From positions 186,001 through 250,000 of the forward strand of contig WION01000031.1 in the NCBI GenBank assembly GCA_015039365.1: a stretch of 64,000 nt of DNA. Direction: 5' to 3'. The DNA comes from Amanita rubescens. Lineage: Eukaryota > Basidiomycota > Agaricomycetes > Agaricales > Amanitaceae. The position numbers were made by a program, and so were the translations under genes. Shown here one piece after another: positions 11,337-24,415 of the stretch. The notes beneath the pieces are model-generated. The model ran no database searches. It saw only the letters and a list, made by a program, of their open reading frames with translations, and had not been told where the DNA came from. Position 1 is the stretch's first letter, and every line of letters begins with the position of its first letter.

Positions 11337-13940
11337 ATGTCCCGCGACAAGTGCATCAAGACGTTCCCTGGTGTCGTACGCCTGACCTGGGGAATTTTCG
11401 ACATCGCATATGTTCCCAAGTTACGCTTATCCGTTCTACCTCAACTATCCATTGGCACCATTTCCAATACGCTCACACTGACCTGGTACATGTTCAAACT
11501 CATCTTGGAAGTTTACCATAGCAGCCGCCTGAACGCCATCTTGTTCATATTATGTCAAGTTTGGCTATGCGCGAGCCCCGCTATGTCCCTTTATTGCGCA
11601 TTTCGTACTCTGCGAATCGTGAGTCTAATAGATTCGTTGGCGCCGGCGCACGCAGACGATATGATATAGCTCGATGGTGTAACACCTCCGGAGGCGCTCT
11701 CTGGGCGCCACAATCCATACAAGTTCTGGGTGACATGCTGGTTCCTGAGCGTTTGTTTGACCGCGTTTGCGCACAGAAAGCAGTAAGTAATTGGTTGCCA
11801 CCATCATCAGGCCCCTAACGCTATCTCAGTAGTGCTTTGACGAATTGCTTGGCCGGCCATTTAAGGGCGCGACTCCTGCCTCGGTTAGCAAGAGGTGCGA
11901 GATTAACTAATACAGAGTCGTTTTCAGCACTTACCCTACTTTACAGCAAGCTTACGGTTAGATATGCAATACGCTGGAAGTAGGTTTGTCGCCTCTTCGT
12001 TTTAACTATCATTCATGTATATCAAGCGTCACTTTATGGTAGTGCCTTCCAAACAGATTCTTGTCATTTTGGTTCCGTACCTGAAATGGATATTTTACGG
12101 AACTTTTTTGCGCGCTTGGGCGATTTTCTTCGAGTCCTTCTCGAACTTCTCGTGGTCGTTTGGATTATACATCAAACAAAGGATCGAGCTGGGAAAGTAT
12201 TTGTGACAGTGGGCTTCTGTATGATCATATTTAGTATGAACTCGCCCACGAATTGGATTGGTGGCGCAGGTAAGGATTTTCATGTCCGACGAACTCCACG
12301 CCAAATGTGATCGTTGAAGGTTACACGTTTTGGACAACTCATCCCGCATACCATAAGCTGCACGCTCTTTATTCTATGATTTTCGAGACACGTTACCGCG
12401 AGTCTATATGCAAAGACGGTCTTGCCGATCGCCTAGCAGAAGGTACGATTCATTGTTGCCCATCTAACTCGATTGTCTGATGGTATCATGCAGAGTTTAC
12501 GGCAACGTCGAACCGGCTTGGGCCGCAGGATATCGATACGTGGCGTCTTGCGTGTTATGTAGAGCCAATTCCCTGGTACTGGGAGCTCGGGCAAAGCGTG
12601 ATCCTTGAAAGTCCAATGGTAAGTCTAACAATCTCCATATAGGTACTGAACTCATGATTCTTATAGGTTATTTTTGCATCTATCTCATTGTGGTCTTTCC
12701 CAACCTCTGCTCTTCTTTCCCTGGCGTTAATACAGTATGCTACTGGTATGCTAAAGGCCGACTTCTACCGTATGCGCGCGGGTTCCACCGGCTCGAGTTT
12801 CGTAGAAATAATGAAGAAATCGAAGACTCTCTATGAAACGATGGAAGTAGTAGAGAACGAACGAATCCCCGCTGCATATCCAACCTCAACCTCTGATGCT
12901 GCGGGGATGAAGATATCCTTGAAGTGCGTCTAAGATAATGAATTTTTATGTCATCATTACTTAGCCAAGAATAGGAATGTATCCGTCACTTATGAAGGGG
13001 GAAATGAGAGAAAGAACATCAACGCTGTACTAGGCGTTTCTGTGGACATCGAACCTGGGCAACTCATCATCATAGTTGGCCAAAACGGGAGCGGGAAGAG
13101 TTCGCTTCTTAAACTTCTTCCTATGATAATGCAGCCCTCGTCTGGTGACGTCTATATCGACGACAAGTTGATCACAGAGTATGACATCTGTCAAGTTCGG
13201 AACGCCATGGCTATCCTTTCACAGGGTGAACGGATGTTTCCTCTATCCCTGCAGGAGAACATGGTTATGAGCTTGACAGAACGAGCGTCGAAACTCAACT
13301 CGCAACAATCGAAAGAGAAGCTCGTGGAATATGCCTCGAGATTGGGAGGATCCTGGGACATCATGCGTAATGTGGGTCTCAACACGGTACTCGATCCTGT
13401 CTGCGTTGTCCGGCAAAGCACGGAATGCGTCGGCAATGCAAAGGTCGAACGAGCTGCATACGATGAACTCGACAAATGTGCCACCGGGGTGAAGCCTGTC
13501 AAGATCTCAGGAGGAGAACGACAGCGTCTGCTGGCGTACGTTGTCAATTATATGTCGCTGAAGTTTATCGCCTAACTGTTCGCCAGTACTCGTTTAATAA
13601 CACGAGCAGTGGATGACGATGATATCAAGCTAATTGTAGTGGATGAGCCAAGCTCAGCCTTAGATCCCATTGCTGAACGCAACCTGTTCAACACCTTCAT
13701 GCGAATGCGCAAAGGTCGCACGGTTATTTTTGTGACCCATCGCTTCAGGCAGTTGGCGGATCATGCGGATTTGATCCTGTTCGTTGTTACATATCTCTAG
13801 CACGCGTCATTCGGCTCATGCTCATTTAGGTGTATGGCGGATGGCAAGGTCGTGGAGCGCGGCACCCACGCTCAGCTCCTGTGGGCAAATGGCGAATATG
13901 CGAGGCTGTATAATGCCCAACTCCAAGATTCTGATAAGTA
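11337..13940 (+). CDS. ABC transporter, half-size (membrane domain plus ATP-binding domain)
   Basis: The product is a membrane transporter with one multi-span domain followed by one nucleotide-binding domain. The N-terminal exons (11337 to about 12930) encode hydrophobic segments split by several short introns. The ATP-binding domain (about 12965-13940) is complete: Walker A GQNGSGKSS (about 13080), Q-loop region AILSQGERMFPLS, signature ISGGERQRLLA (about 13505), Walker B IKLIVVDEPSSALDP (about 13630), H-loop VIFVTHRF (about 13725), and the usual C-terminal MADGKVVERGTHAQLL ending in TAG at 13938-13940. I placed the start at the ATG at 11337-11339; an upstream in-frame GTG is not used. The insertion between Q-loop and signature is longer than in typical multidrug exporters. 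The substrate is unknown. Confidence 0.75.
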
Positions 13941-16658
13941 GTCCTCTAGTGAAGAGAGACGATCCCGTGCTGTTTATTTTAAGAGCATGAGAGAGATACG
14001 ATTATAGCCTTATACCTATATGTATGATCGTCCGAACAACAGATTCGAAGTGTTATCATCATGCCAGTGATTGTGAGGCTACTGTCCTGATTAGGTTAGC
14101 TTCGGTGTTTTCCGGACGAGTCCGCCTATCCATGACCCCCACCGCCGTTGAAATGCGACGCAAGCACCATGCGCCAACGCCCACGAAAAGCCTAAGATTC
14201 GCAGGGTTCTACTTTCGAATGAAGATCCGGAGCGAAATGAAAGGAGGAATCGAATTATGAATGTGGCGGGTTTGACATTCAATCAGTTACACTTACGGGG
14301 GTGTCCGACCCTCTGGCATGCATTGAAAACTGAACGTTTCTTATTTTAGGTGGCGCGCGCAGCCTTGACTTTGAGCCAACAGATCATCGATCAATCCTGG
14401 TACCCGTGACCATCTGAGCCAGCACTGACATTTCCTCTCTTGTCGAGACATAAATTCGCGAACAAAAATGAAGAAAGGCAGACAAAAGTAGCAAAGGAAA
14501 TGCAAAGGATTCAAGGAGAAACGACGACCTCATTGGGACCTCTGGGACTTTATGAACTAATCGAACACGATTTTTCGGCGTCCAGTTAGATACTGGCACT
14601 CTACATGTCCATCAGACGACGCCAGAAATTCATTCCGATCGTATCTTGTAAAATTTGCTCTCTCCTTACATGCCCTGTCGCACCTGAATTTTCGGGAGAT
14701 CGCGCCACCTAGAAGCCCCAGAATGCCGTGAACGTTGACAACCCCAAAGGGAGCTGACGCCAGCGCCGTTGTCATTTTTTCTCCGCAAAGTATCCACACA
14801 AGCAGGTATTCAGAAAGCTCTTTTTTCAAAGTAGTACTAATAACCCCTCCTCTCTGGGCCGCAATACTACTGGTTTCGTGGCTTATTTAAATCCACGGTG
14901 CCTGGATAATAACCACATTAGAGCATATTGCAACGCTTTCGGCGCTAGGCTGATACACAATGAAGCAGGTGTTTTTTTTTTGCCTTAGTCGTCAAGAGGT
15001 CAGAGCGATGGCCCTCGCCCTCGCGCAGTATCCTTGTCCCCCTGGTTCATGACAGTTATTAACCATGCCGTCAGCCAATAATGATGATATAAAACAGCTC
15101 ACGTCTTGTCAGGTGCCGATCACCCGCGCCAGGACGCTGGTTAACTACTTCCCTATGAAGAAATACCACAAAGTTTGAAACCTAGGACGAGAAAACCCCA
15201 TATAAGCTGGCACTTGATTCCACAGCGATATTCTGAATGCCGAAAAAATGGCGTCTTGACGTGCTGAACGTAATGATACGTGTGTCCGTGAGTATGATAC
15301 TCCAAGGAACAGATTCTCCGAGCGAGCCCATAGGGGGCCGCTCGTCCTCACCCTCTCTGACTAAGGATCGCGGGTACGATGCCCGAATATTAAGGGCGTG
15401 CTCCCATGGATCTACAGTTATGTTTTATTAAGTTATATGTCTTGCCTAACTTGACACGGAGACCGACTCTACGTACAAATATGAAAACCTGACTAATGGG
15501 GAACACTGGCGACAATCAGCTCTACATGCACCTACAAATCTTCTACCCACGATAACGCTCCCCTTGCTTATATCCGCCAGTCGCAAGTTCAATCCAAGTC
15601 CCAAAATGGATATCCGAACGTACGTCACTCCATGATTATGTTTTTCTTCTTAATTTCCGGAGAAACCCGCGCCATACTGTTCTTCGAACATATACATGTG
15701 TGGGCGAGACTTTGGCTACGCCTCCAAGCTAGCGGAATTACTGGAAAAGGACGGAAGAAGATCGCGGGAAGTGCAGAAAGCACAAAATAGGATAGCGTGA
15801 CAAGAAGATAAGGTCACCAGACTATTGATAGAACGGACTCGCAATTGCAGCTTCTCCATTGAGAAAGTGGGCACAACTTCCATCGCCATTTCCACCCACC
15901 CCGAAAATCCAAGTCAACAGACGATTCCGAGAATAACTTGGTGGCGTTTAACACGAGTGATCTAACAGCTCGGGAGGCTCCTGGGGCTAGGATAAAACGG
16001 GGTATCGCGCGGAATAGCGGCGAAAGTAGTGATATCTGCTGATTCTGCTCATCCTTGACGCGTGAAAAAACTGCATTTCACGATTTCAAGATTGTTGTTA
16101 CCAGTTACCAGTTATCAGTTACCAAGGAACGGACGAGCGACCGAGTTCCGTATCGGAATTCAGTTGAATCTTTTGCCAAGACCCGAACAAAGGTTGGCGT
16201 TCACACAATTCGGGTACCAGAGCAATACCGTTCGTCTTGGGAATTATGCTAAAAAAATACGCTAAGAATTCACTACGGTCATTATAGAAATGTGAACGCG
16301 CGAACTTGGGTCACGAGTGCCAAGTCTCTATTGCGCGATCGAGCGGGCCTGACAGGATGGATGATCGTTTGATGGGCCGTGTCTACTTAATGAACAGATT
16401 CTGTCAATTGTTGAGCGTTTTGAGCTTTTACATTCTATGGCAGCCGTGTAGCTGCGAAACAATAATACAACGGCGAGCAAATCCTGTCAATATATTGCTC
16501 GCGTCCAGTTCTCATCCAAATCGGTTCCGCATCATTGAGGGTAAAGATCTCTCTAGTCCAACGCGTTTTTTTACATTGCATACCAAAGTGCATGGATACG
16601 GGAAAGCGCAGCGATGAATTGAATCACGAGTACCGTAGCAGTCACTTGCTTCTGCAGC
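13941..16658. other. 2.7-kb gene-poor interval
   Basis: I find no protein-like frame, no RNA gene and no transposon feature here. Several open frames on both strands (14091-14282, 14384-14829, 15145-15351, 16306-16617) lack recognisable motifs and splice context. A small imperfect tandem repeat of TTACCAG-like 7-mers sits at about 16097-16124. The right end includes the 3' flank of the cis-prenyltransferase gene. Confidence 0.45.
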
Positions 16659-17992
16659 CTACACTTTTCGGCTCCACACCTTCCTTTGATAAGCCAATAT
16701 GACGGGTACAAAATCCCAAAATCCATATTCTGGCCAATACGCATTACTAAAATGGATTTGTGTATTTTCGCAACACTGTTAAAAAAAAAAGAAAGTGTGA
16801 GCCAACTTTTTAGGTGAAATCCGGAAGGGGCAAAAAAAAAAAAGAGAAAGGAAAAAAGTAAGACTAGAACGCGACGCAAGCGATCAAACGTGTACGTCCT
16901 CGTTGCGTGGGCCGTTAGTGATGAGAGATCAATCGGCGAGGTCATGTGAGGTTGAGAATAGAGATATGTCATGGAGCATGGGGAACAAAGGGAATGCCCC
17001 GAAATGCTTCTGTATATGATTCGCCAAGGCGGGTGGGCAACGGGAGGGAGGGGGGGTAAAAAAAAAAGAATTGAATGGAATCGGACTTGGACTTGCCTGC
17101 CAGAGCATAAAATCGCTTAGTCGCTTAACACCGCTGGTGCGTACTAGGATGTCGAGTGGAGGGCTGCCTGCGCGTGTGATCATTAGGTGGGACGTAATGT
17201 CATGTTCCGTTATGGTTCTTGTAGGGAGAAAAAAAGAAGTCAGGAAGTGATGGGAAGAGAATTTCTGCTTACGGTGGATCATCCGGTGAGGAAGAAGATA
17301 GCAGTGCCTCGTGCACGGCGGATTGGGCAGCAGTTGCAATCTCATCGCGCGCCGTGTAGGGCATAAGAATGTTGAGGATCGCGCGGTTGTTGTGCTTCGT
17401 TATACTCTCTGCTTTTTGGGCTGTACGTTGGACAGATTCGGGTAACAATTCAGTTTTACCAATGACGTTGAGTCGAACGCCATATTCTTCCAACAAGTCC
17501 CTTGCATTCCATTATTAAAAAAAAAAATTCAAATCTCCTAGCACCCTGAGAACAGCGGAACCTACCCATGTCTACACAGCTCTTCCAACTTCTCCTCAGC
17601 CAGATTCATAAGCGCATCAACCTCTTCTTTGCTCCTTTTGAAATTTTCAATTGAAAACGCGTAGACCGAAACGCATTTTACGCCAAGACGCAGGCACATT
17701 TCCAAGATCTGATCGTCATAAAATTAATAACCACGCCTGCCTTTAGTTTTTTTTTACTTTTGAAGGTTGGGACGGGCGAGGAAGGGGTACTTACGTATCG
17801 GAGGGTCTCGTAGCCCTGGTTGTGGCCTTCTTGGACTGCTTTGTGTTGTGATCGGGCGTACCGCCTGTTGCCGTCCATGACGAAAGCGATATGAGCGGGT
17901 ATAGGCCCAGAAGCGAGGACATATAAAAGAAAATTACGGAGATGTATTAAGAGGGGTGAAATTAGAGATAACAAAAAGGTAGGGAGATACAT
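16659..17992 (-). CDS. RER2: Cis-prenyltransferase (dehydrodolichyl diphosphate synthase)
   Basis: This enzyme elongates farnesyl diphosphate in cis to make dolichol precursors at the ER membrane. The N-terminal exon has a hydrophobic segment ([17 protein letters not shown]...) and then the catalytic block [16 protein letters not shown], with the conserved Asp of the DGNRR motif. Later exons show [17 protein letters not shown] (about 17630-17700), [36 protein letters not shown], then [18 protein letters not shown] (about 17100-17160). The last exon (16659 to about 16790, preceded by a polypyrimidine acceptor) has the [19 protein letters not shown] block and ends KVWSRKV before TAG. The upstream in-frame codon at 18052 is GTG, so I use the ATG at 17990-17992. 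All family motifs are present. RER2 versus SRT1 cannot be decided here. Confidence 0.85.
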
Positions 17993-18108
17993 GGGTTGGG
18001 TATGGTGAGTTGGGATGGCATACTGCTGAGCTGGCGAATCGTGGGAAGCCACGTTTATCGCTGAAAAAAAAAATACATTTCTAATTACTGTAATACATGA
18101 TGGGGTAT

Positions 18109-19476
18109 CTAGTATAGCACTTTGCTCAACCGTTGTACCTGGTTGAGCAAAATGTCTCCCTTTCTGATCACAGTTTCGTACTGAGCGTTTTTGACTGAAG
18201 GACGTGTCGTTTCCACGATGCCCTGGACTTTGTCAATCGTGCAATGTAGACGGCCATTTGCTATGAAGCGCGACAGTTCACTGTTGGTAAGATGTAAGGA
18301 AATGATAAGGGAGGGGTAAGGTGAAAAAGACATACTTGTCTATAAACTCGACGCTAACACCAAATGCGCCGCTAAGGCTTTCCAGCGTTAAACTTCGATA
18401 TGATTCAAGAAGTTGACTGTAAGCTAGAATACGCATTTCCCGGACATAGAATCGTGTATGAGGATTTAGTATTCGTGAAGGGAGGAGGTACGTTTGCTCC
18501 AGAGACGCTGCGAAGTGTAGATAAGTAAAAAGAATCCATGAAGTACAGTAAGCAAACTTACCCAGTGCAATGAAAAACTTGTTATAATGGCACTCATACA
18601 AGTTTTTCACCAAATCCCCTAGTACGGGAAGTTCTGGTAAAACCTGTATCACCTCCGGAGCGTTGATAATTTTCTTCTTGAGATCCACCCTGTTCAGCGT
18701 AAGAGTATTGGAGATTACGGTCAACGCGACAAAGTCATTGTAAGACAACAACTCTGAAGCCGTGAAAGTTGATAATGCATCAGAGAATAGCTCTCCTCCG
18801 CGTTTGAATTGCCGTATTGAAAGCAAATGCAAGCCGTTGTAGACCTTTAGACGGTTCCGTCTATCCCAGTCACCGCCTTCTTCTATCAGGGCCTCCGCTT
18901 TCTTGAGGTTGGACGTAATCACGTCATGGTCACCAAAGAAAAACCCAATCCTAATCAGAGTGAGAACGATATCAATCCTGGAGCCCAATCCTGGAGTTTT
19001 CTCGAGTGCCAGCTTCTGTGCGGCGATCGCTCGGTCCTACCCACGCAGTCAGCTCATACGAGTGATTGACATGACCAAAAGACGGTACCTTGTCCCCAAT
19101 TCTTGTAAGATAGTTAGCCTTTGCTCTTAGGGCGTCTGATATTTCAGACTCTCCCTCGGTCTTCTCGGCTTCCTCCAATCGTTCGTCGAGTCGCTTCAAC
19201 TCTTCTTCGTTTTCCTTTTCCATCTCTTCCAACAGACTTTGATCCAATACCAGACCAGAGGAAGCAGATATAATCATCTTATAGTACGGAGCCATCTCTG
19301 CTCTTATTAGTATGAATCCATGCCATAAGACGACTGTACGAACGGTCTGCTTTGATACCCTGCAACAAGGTGTTCCGAGCATCATCATGTAATGTCGAAA
19401 GTGATGGTTTTGAGAGTATAAAGAGTTGCTGCGGCAAATTGAGATTCGGAATTGGGAGGACGATGTCATCTGCCAT
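18109..19476 (-). CDS. RPN7: 26S proteasome regulatory lid subunit RPN7
   Basis: RPN7 (PSMD6 in animals) is a PCI-domain subunit of the proteasome 19S lid. The N-terminus reads [19 protein letters not shown], followed by helical repeats ([58 protein letters not shown]). The PCI part has [55 protein letters not shown] and [20 protein letters not shown]. It ends SKVLY before a TAG at 18109-18111. Introns are short. The ATG at 19474-19476 lies only 128 bp from the ATG of RPN6 on the opposite strand, so the two lid genes share a promoter. The frame is intact. Confidence 0.9.
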
Positions 19477-19604
19477 TTTGCTTGAGCTTGCAACTCTGCC
19501 ATCTTCAAAACCAGACGCGTCATCGCAAATGTTCCCACGATTAGGTCGACGCGTGTCCCTATTAGTATTCGGACCAGAGCCACGAACGACGGTGACGACG
19601 ACAA
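19477..19604. promoter_or_regulatory. Bidirectional promoter of RPN7 and RPN6
   Basis: Only 128 bp separate the two start codons. The gap contains two ACGCGT hexamers (19515-19520 and 19549-19554), 34 bp apart. I see no copy of GGTGGCAAA, the yeast Rpn4 site. The shared promoter would keep the two lid subunits in balance; that is inference. Confidence 0.6.
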
Positions 19605-21316
19605 GATGGCGACGCGACAGTTACTTGCACAGGCAGAATCTCTCAAATCAACAGATTGGAAAAAGTCAGAAGCCTTGTACAAGCAAATTCTTAACGACAC
19701 TGGTTAGTCTCTATATCCCTCGCGAATCAGCTAATTCAAACTCTTTTTATAGTCGCTTTCACATCTGAGGATGCGTCAAGAGATGCTGAACAGTCTCAAG
19801 GTCTCAGAGATCAAGAAACGGCTCTTGTCAAACTAGGAGAACTATACCGGGATCAAAAGTTTGTCTCCGTATTGATTCACAACCCATTTCCTCATATCGA
19901 ACAGGAACGCAGAAGGCCTAGCACAGGTCATCACACTTTCAAGATCATTCACCTCATCCACCGCAAAAGCCAAGACCGCCAAACTCAGTACGTACACTTT
20001 TTTCGCGCTTGTTAACCATCCCACCAACCTTACGCAGTCCGCACCCTCCTCGACTTCTTCAACACCATCCCAAACAGCCAACAAGTCCAAATCGACACCC
20101 TAACCGACAACATCGCCTGGGCCAAACGTGAAAAACGTATCTTCCTCAAACACTCCCTCGAAACCCGTCTCGTCTCCCTCCAATTAGAATCTCACCAATA
20201 CAAACCTGCATTATCCCTCATCGACAATCTATTGGCCGAGCTGAAGCGGTTGGACGATAAGATGATTCTAACCGAGGTTCATCTATTGGAGAGTAGAGTG
20301 TACAGAGGGATCGGGAACCTGTCGAAAGCAAAGGCGGCTTTGACGTCTTCACGCACGGCAGCGAATTCGATCTATTGTCCGCCTGTGTTGCAAGCTGCGT
20401 TGGAGCTTCAGTCGGGTGTTTTACATGCGGAAGACAAGGATTATACGACTGCTTACTCGTATTTCTTTGAAGCGTTTGAGAATTCCTCGTCTCAAGGTAA
20501 TGAAGAAGCTGCGCTTATGGCGTTCAAGTATATGTTGTTGTGTAAGGTTATGTTGAACTTGGTGAGTGTCAGCTTTTTGCTCGTAAGGATGTATTATTGA
20601 ATGTGTGTCGTAGTCGGAAGATGTGACGTCGCTATTGACGATTAAACTTGCCCTCAAGTATGCAAACTTACGAGAAGTGGAAAGTATGCGTGCTATTGCA
20701 CGGGCGCATCAAGGACGGAATCTCGCCGAGTTCGAAAAGGTGTTGAGAGACTACAAAGAAGGTAACGTCAATGTGTAATTTCACTTTTGTTGAATAACCA
20801 AATGCTGATTGTACGAAGAGCTATCGTCGGATCCCACGATCCGATCACATCTTGCCGCTCTCTATGACACCCTTCTCGAACAAAATCTATTGAGAATCAT
20901 CGAACCATACTCTGTTATCGAGGTTGATTATGTTGCGGAGACGGTCGGACAAGCGAGACAGGCCGTTGAGACAAAGTGAGTGGCATTTATGCCATATTTG
21001 TCCAAGAAAGTTCACATATACCGTTACAGACTCTCTCAGATGATCTTGGATAAAGTTTTCCACGGTGTACTTGACCAAGGACGGGGGTGTCTACTGGTAT
21101 TTGACGAACCCAAGGCAGATGTGAGTTTTTCGTATGATCTTTTGTCTTTTTTTCACTTTATTGATCCCGATTCAGAACACGTATGGAGCTGCGATAGATA
21201 CGCTAGAACAGGTTGGTAAAGTTGTAGAGTCGTTATACGCAAAGGCAAGTTGCTTTTTCATTTATCAGATGAGATAAAGGCTGATAAGATCTGTCTAGAC
21301 TGTAAAAATCGCATAG
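19605..21316 (+). CDS. RPN6: 26S proteasome regulatory lid subunit RPN6
   Basis: RPN6 (PSMD11) is the PCI-domain lid subunit that clamps the 19S to the 20S particle. It begins [20 protein letters not shown]. Recognisable blocks include [20 protein letters not shown] and [19 protein letters not shown], then [50 protein letters not shown] text read as [11 protein letters not shown], and the PCI part with [39 protein letters not shown] and [14 protein letters not shown]. The last intron appears to be GC-AG (21245-21298, AAG|GCAAGT ... CTAG), giving the short last exon TVKIA and TAG at 21314-21316. Without splicing it the protein would end differently at 21277. A decayed copy of the C-terminal exons lies at 26830-27237. 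Confidence 0.9.
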
Positions 21317-21562
21317 TTTGTTTTCAATCTGTTGTAATAAAACCAATTTCTTCTACGTATTGTCCCATTAAGCTCGTTTCCTCATATGAGCTTATTGCGT
21401 AATCCGGTATCAATACCAAACCACGATGGGTGTTAATGGCCTTATGTTTCCCAGGATACATAACTCCGCGGTGTTGAGCGCTGAGCGCCCGACTCGGGAC
21501 CGTAGGCGCTAATCACCAAGGGTACCTCTCCTATCAACCCCGTTGTGCATCTAGACGAAAGA
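21317..21562. other. Short intergenic region
   Basis: This 246-bp gap between RPN6 and the kinase gene holds the RPN6 3' end and the kinase promoter. No motif stands out. Confidence 0.4.
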
Positions 21563-23874
21563 ATGAAGAAGCTTGAAGAGCGAGCGAGGACGCTAAACGA
21601 ACGGTCGAGGGGTAGGATTCCGATCTATATTCACAGCAATAGTGTAATGATCTAACCTGCAGAGATCAAATTTGCATCAAACACATCTTCTCCAGATCAA
21701 GCCGGTAGTATAGACCATGGACAAATACACTCTTCTTTCCGCTCCGCCCGTCACCATCCTCCCGCTCCCCGTTACCCATGGGAAAACACTCCAGCTCCAC
21801 CCGAATCTAAGCAGCGCAAGAACGTTACAGTTCCTCCATCCCCAAGCACAGATAACGCCGGGCTGATAACGCAGTATCGTCCAACGCCTGCATCTAGTCC
21901 ACCAAGGGGTCATGCATCTCTGGCCGATTTAATTTCAGAGGAGTCCGCCGCAGGGCCAAGCCGCATTCCAATCCCGATATCAACGTCAAGCCGACGTTCC
22001 TCCACTTCCAGCCATGGTCCATTTTCTAGACAATCCTCCATTCCTAGCTCCGCTCCCATGTCCAGACGTACCTCTACTTCTAGCTTTACTAGTTCACCCC
22101 TTGATGGTCGAATTGGTCCCCGATCTCCAAATACAGGTTACCGTTATATCGACTTTCATTCGACGAATGTACGTCCCAAAACAGAATGACGTTAAAGATA
22201 ACACGTACTGATTGGTTTTTAGAATAGGATTTATGATGGGGACGTTCTACGTAGACGAGAAGGCAATTCTTCTACAGATGTTGCATGGTCACTGGAAGAA
22301 TTACAGGCTAGTATCGAGTTGGAGGTACATTCTCGATCATCTATATGTGGAATTTTTTGCTTAGTATAAGAAGAAAAGGGAAATTGCTGTGCAAACTGTT
22401 TCGAGGGAGGACATTCAACATGACCTGGACGACTACCTCCTTTCACTGCTGGCTATCCTGCGTAACAAGGTAAGGAGAATTTGAAAGGATGTATCACATC
22501 GATCTGATTAGAGCAGGACGCATGTATGCCGATGAGCTCAGTGGCGAACGTGGCAACTGTTGGCATTGTACGCGAACTTTTGGATATGGAAGACACGACA
22601 AGTGTTGTCGCGAAACTCGGCTCTCTACCAGATAGCGATGTCCAAACTTTTCTTGACTTCATAATCTACGTACGTCAATCCGAGTTTGATGGGGCCCAAA
22701 TACTCACGACGGTGGCTTTAGTTACTTGACAACAATTTTCTTCTGGAGAAGGGAGCCAATGAGATAAAACGCAAAGCGAGGCGCTTAGCGTTAAAACTAC
22801 TTAAACGGAAGCCAACCATGCCGCCCTCCCTTCTACTACCAGAAATTGTGATGAAGACAGATAGTCAAGAAGTCGGAAGGGGCGGATTTGCATTTGTTCT
22901 CAAGGGAGAGATGCAAGGAAGGCCTGTTGCTTTGAAAATATTGCATAAAGTGCGGCATAACGACGTGCGTACCCATTTGCAACTCGTAGTTGAACCTAAC
23001 CACATCGTAAGGCAGGATTTCTGCAGAGAAGCTTTCATATGGCGAACCTTCTCCCACGAGCACGTACTTACTCTCCTGGGTATACATGAAAACCCATTAG
23101 GGCGTTTCCTTGTATCGCCCTACATGGAGAATGGCACATTAAGTGAATGGCGGAAGAAAAAAACGCATTCTTTGGCCGAGGTGCAACAACGTGTAAGGGT
23201 TTACTGGAATGTACCCGCACTTTAATTGGGTCCCAACAGATATTGGAAGCGGCCAAGGGCATTCGATATATTCACTCAGAAAATATGGTCCACGGAGATA
23301 TTCGAGGAGTTAGTCTTTCCTGCATTGACGTTAAAAGGATGTCATTGACCTGTTCTCCATATTCCAGGACAATGTTCTCCTCGATGGTAATTTTCGCGTG
23401 AAAATTGCAGATTTTGGATTAGCGCGGCATAACGATGCTACTGCTACACAGTCATGGGCTCTGTCGTACAACTTTGCAGCACCAGAACTCTTTGGCGATT
23501 ATGACAGCGATGATATCTCTTCAGAATCTGATGGAGACGTTCAGTTGATGAAAAGGACGTTCAAAACGGATATTTATGCTTTTGCTTGTCTTTATTACGA
23601 GGTAGGCTATCGAATTAACTGTCACACGTTGGGAATACTGAATGAAGCTCGACAGATACACTTTGATTCTATACCCTTCAAAAATAATAGCCATCCCCAG
23701 ATAATAAAGGCAGTCACGAGCGGGCAGCGCCCGCCCCTTTTGCCAAAACCTGAGCTAAATGCAGTCGCGTGGAAATTGATCCAGCGCTGTTGGAGAAGAG
23801 AGCCAGCTAGACGTCCAAGCATGGAAGATGTGGTGGAAAGAATGATGTCCTGGCAATCTCCTTCCAAAAAGTGA
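21563..23874 (+). CDS. TKL-like protein kinase with disordered N-terminus
   Basis: The first exon (MKKLEERARTLNERSRG) is joined by a 51-nt intron (21612-21662) to a long Ser/Pro/Arg-rich disordered exon (to about 22135), then helical exons (about 22215-22670, e.g. WSLEELQASIELEYKKKREI). The kinase domain follows: glycine loop GRGGFAFV, VALK (ATP lysine), catalytic loop HGDIRG...DNVLLD (HGD in place of HRD, Asp kept), DFGLA, APE, then DIYAFACLYYE and CWRREPARRPSMEDV. It ends SWQSPSKK before TGA at 23872-23874. This architecture is common in expanded basidiomycete kinase families, and function is unknown. The part from about 23540 is duplicated at 27238-27583. Catalytic Lys and both Asp residues look intact, so it may be active. 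Confidence 0.75.
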
Positions 23875-24415
23875 ACTCGAGGATGGCCGCCCGGCGCCCG
23901 ATTTACTTTACATGCATCACTATATGGCCATGTCAGGGACATCATCCTTCGTTCAACACATGGAAGAGCCTAGGGCCGTAGAGTCGTAGAAGGTATTCGT
24001 GTTTCACAGACTGTCAACTGTCACACCACGCTTTATTAATAGTAAAAGGTTCCACCGAGAACTAGGTTCCCTGTTTCCCATGTCTCTCGCTCTGGAGGCA
24101 GTGAGTAAGCTGATACGGATCAGTGGTCCCTTTCATTATTCATTCATGGTTTTGTTATTGTTCCTTCCTACTTGTTAGCGTGTGAATGACGAAACATTTA
24201 TCTCGCCAGGCTGTGGGTATATACCTGACTATGAGGCGTGTACCCGGCACCCGCCGCCCGCTCTTCGGATCCTCCCCATACCGTGGGCCGACAAACCTAT
24301 TTTCTTGCTAGAATGAGGTTCCTGCTTGAAAATAGAGAGTGGTTCAAGTTCATCGTTCAGGTACTAGGCGCAGGCTTTCAATGATTGCACAAGTACCGTC
24401 AAGTGACATAGTTGT
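23540..24415 (+). repeat. Segmental duplication, source copy C (kinase tail and 3' flank)
   Basis: The last kinase exons and about 540 bp of downstream DNA are repeated with high identity at 27238-28116. Similarity ends where the copies diverge after GTCAAGTGACAT. The 3' flank here (23875-24536) has no gene that I can support. Confidence 0.75.

Noticed and set aside
13941..16658. Open frames of 60-100 codons on both strands
   Set aside because: No domain, no splice pattern and no protein-like composition; consistent with chance in non-coding DNA.
18052..18052. Upstream start of the cis-prenyltransferase
   Set aside because: The codon is GTG, not ATG; the first in-frame ATG is at 17990-17992.
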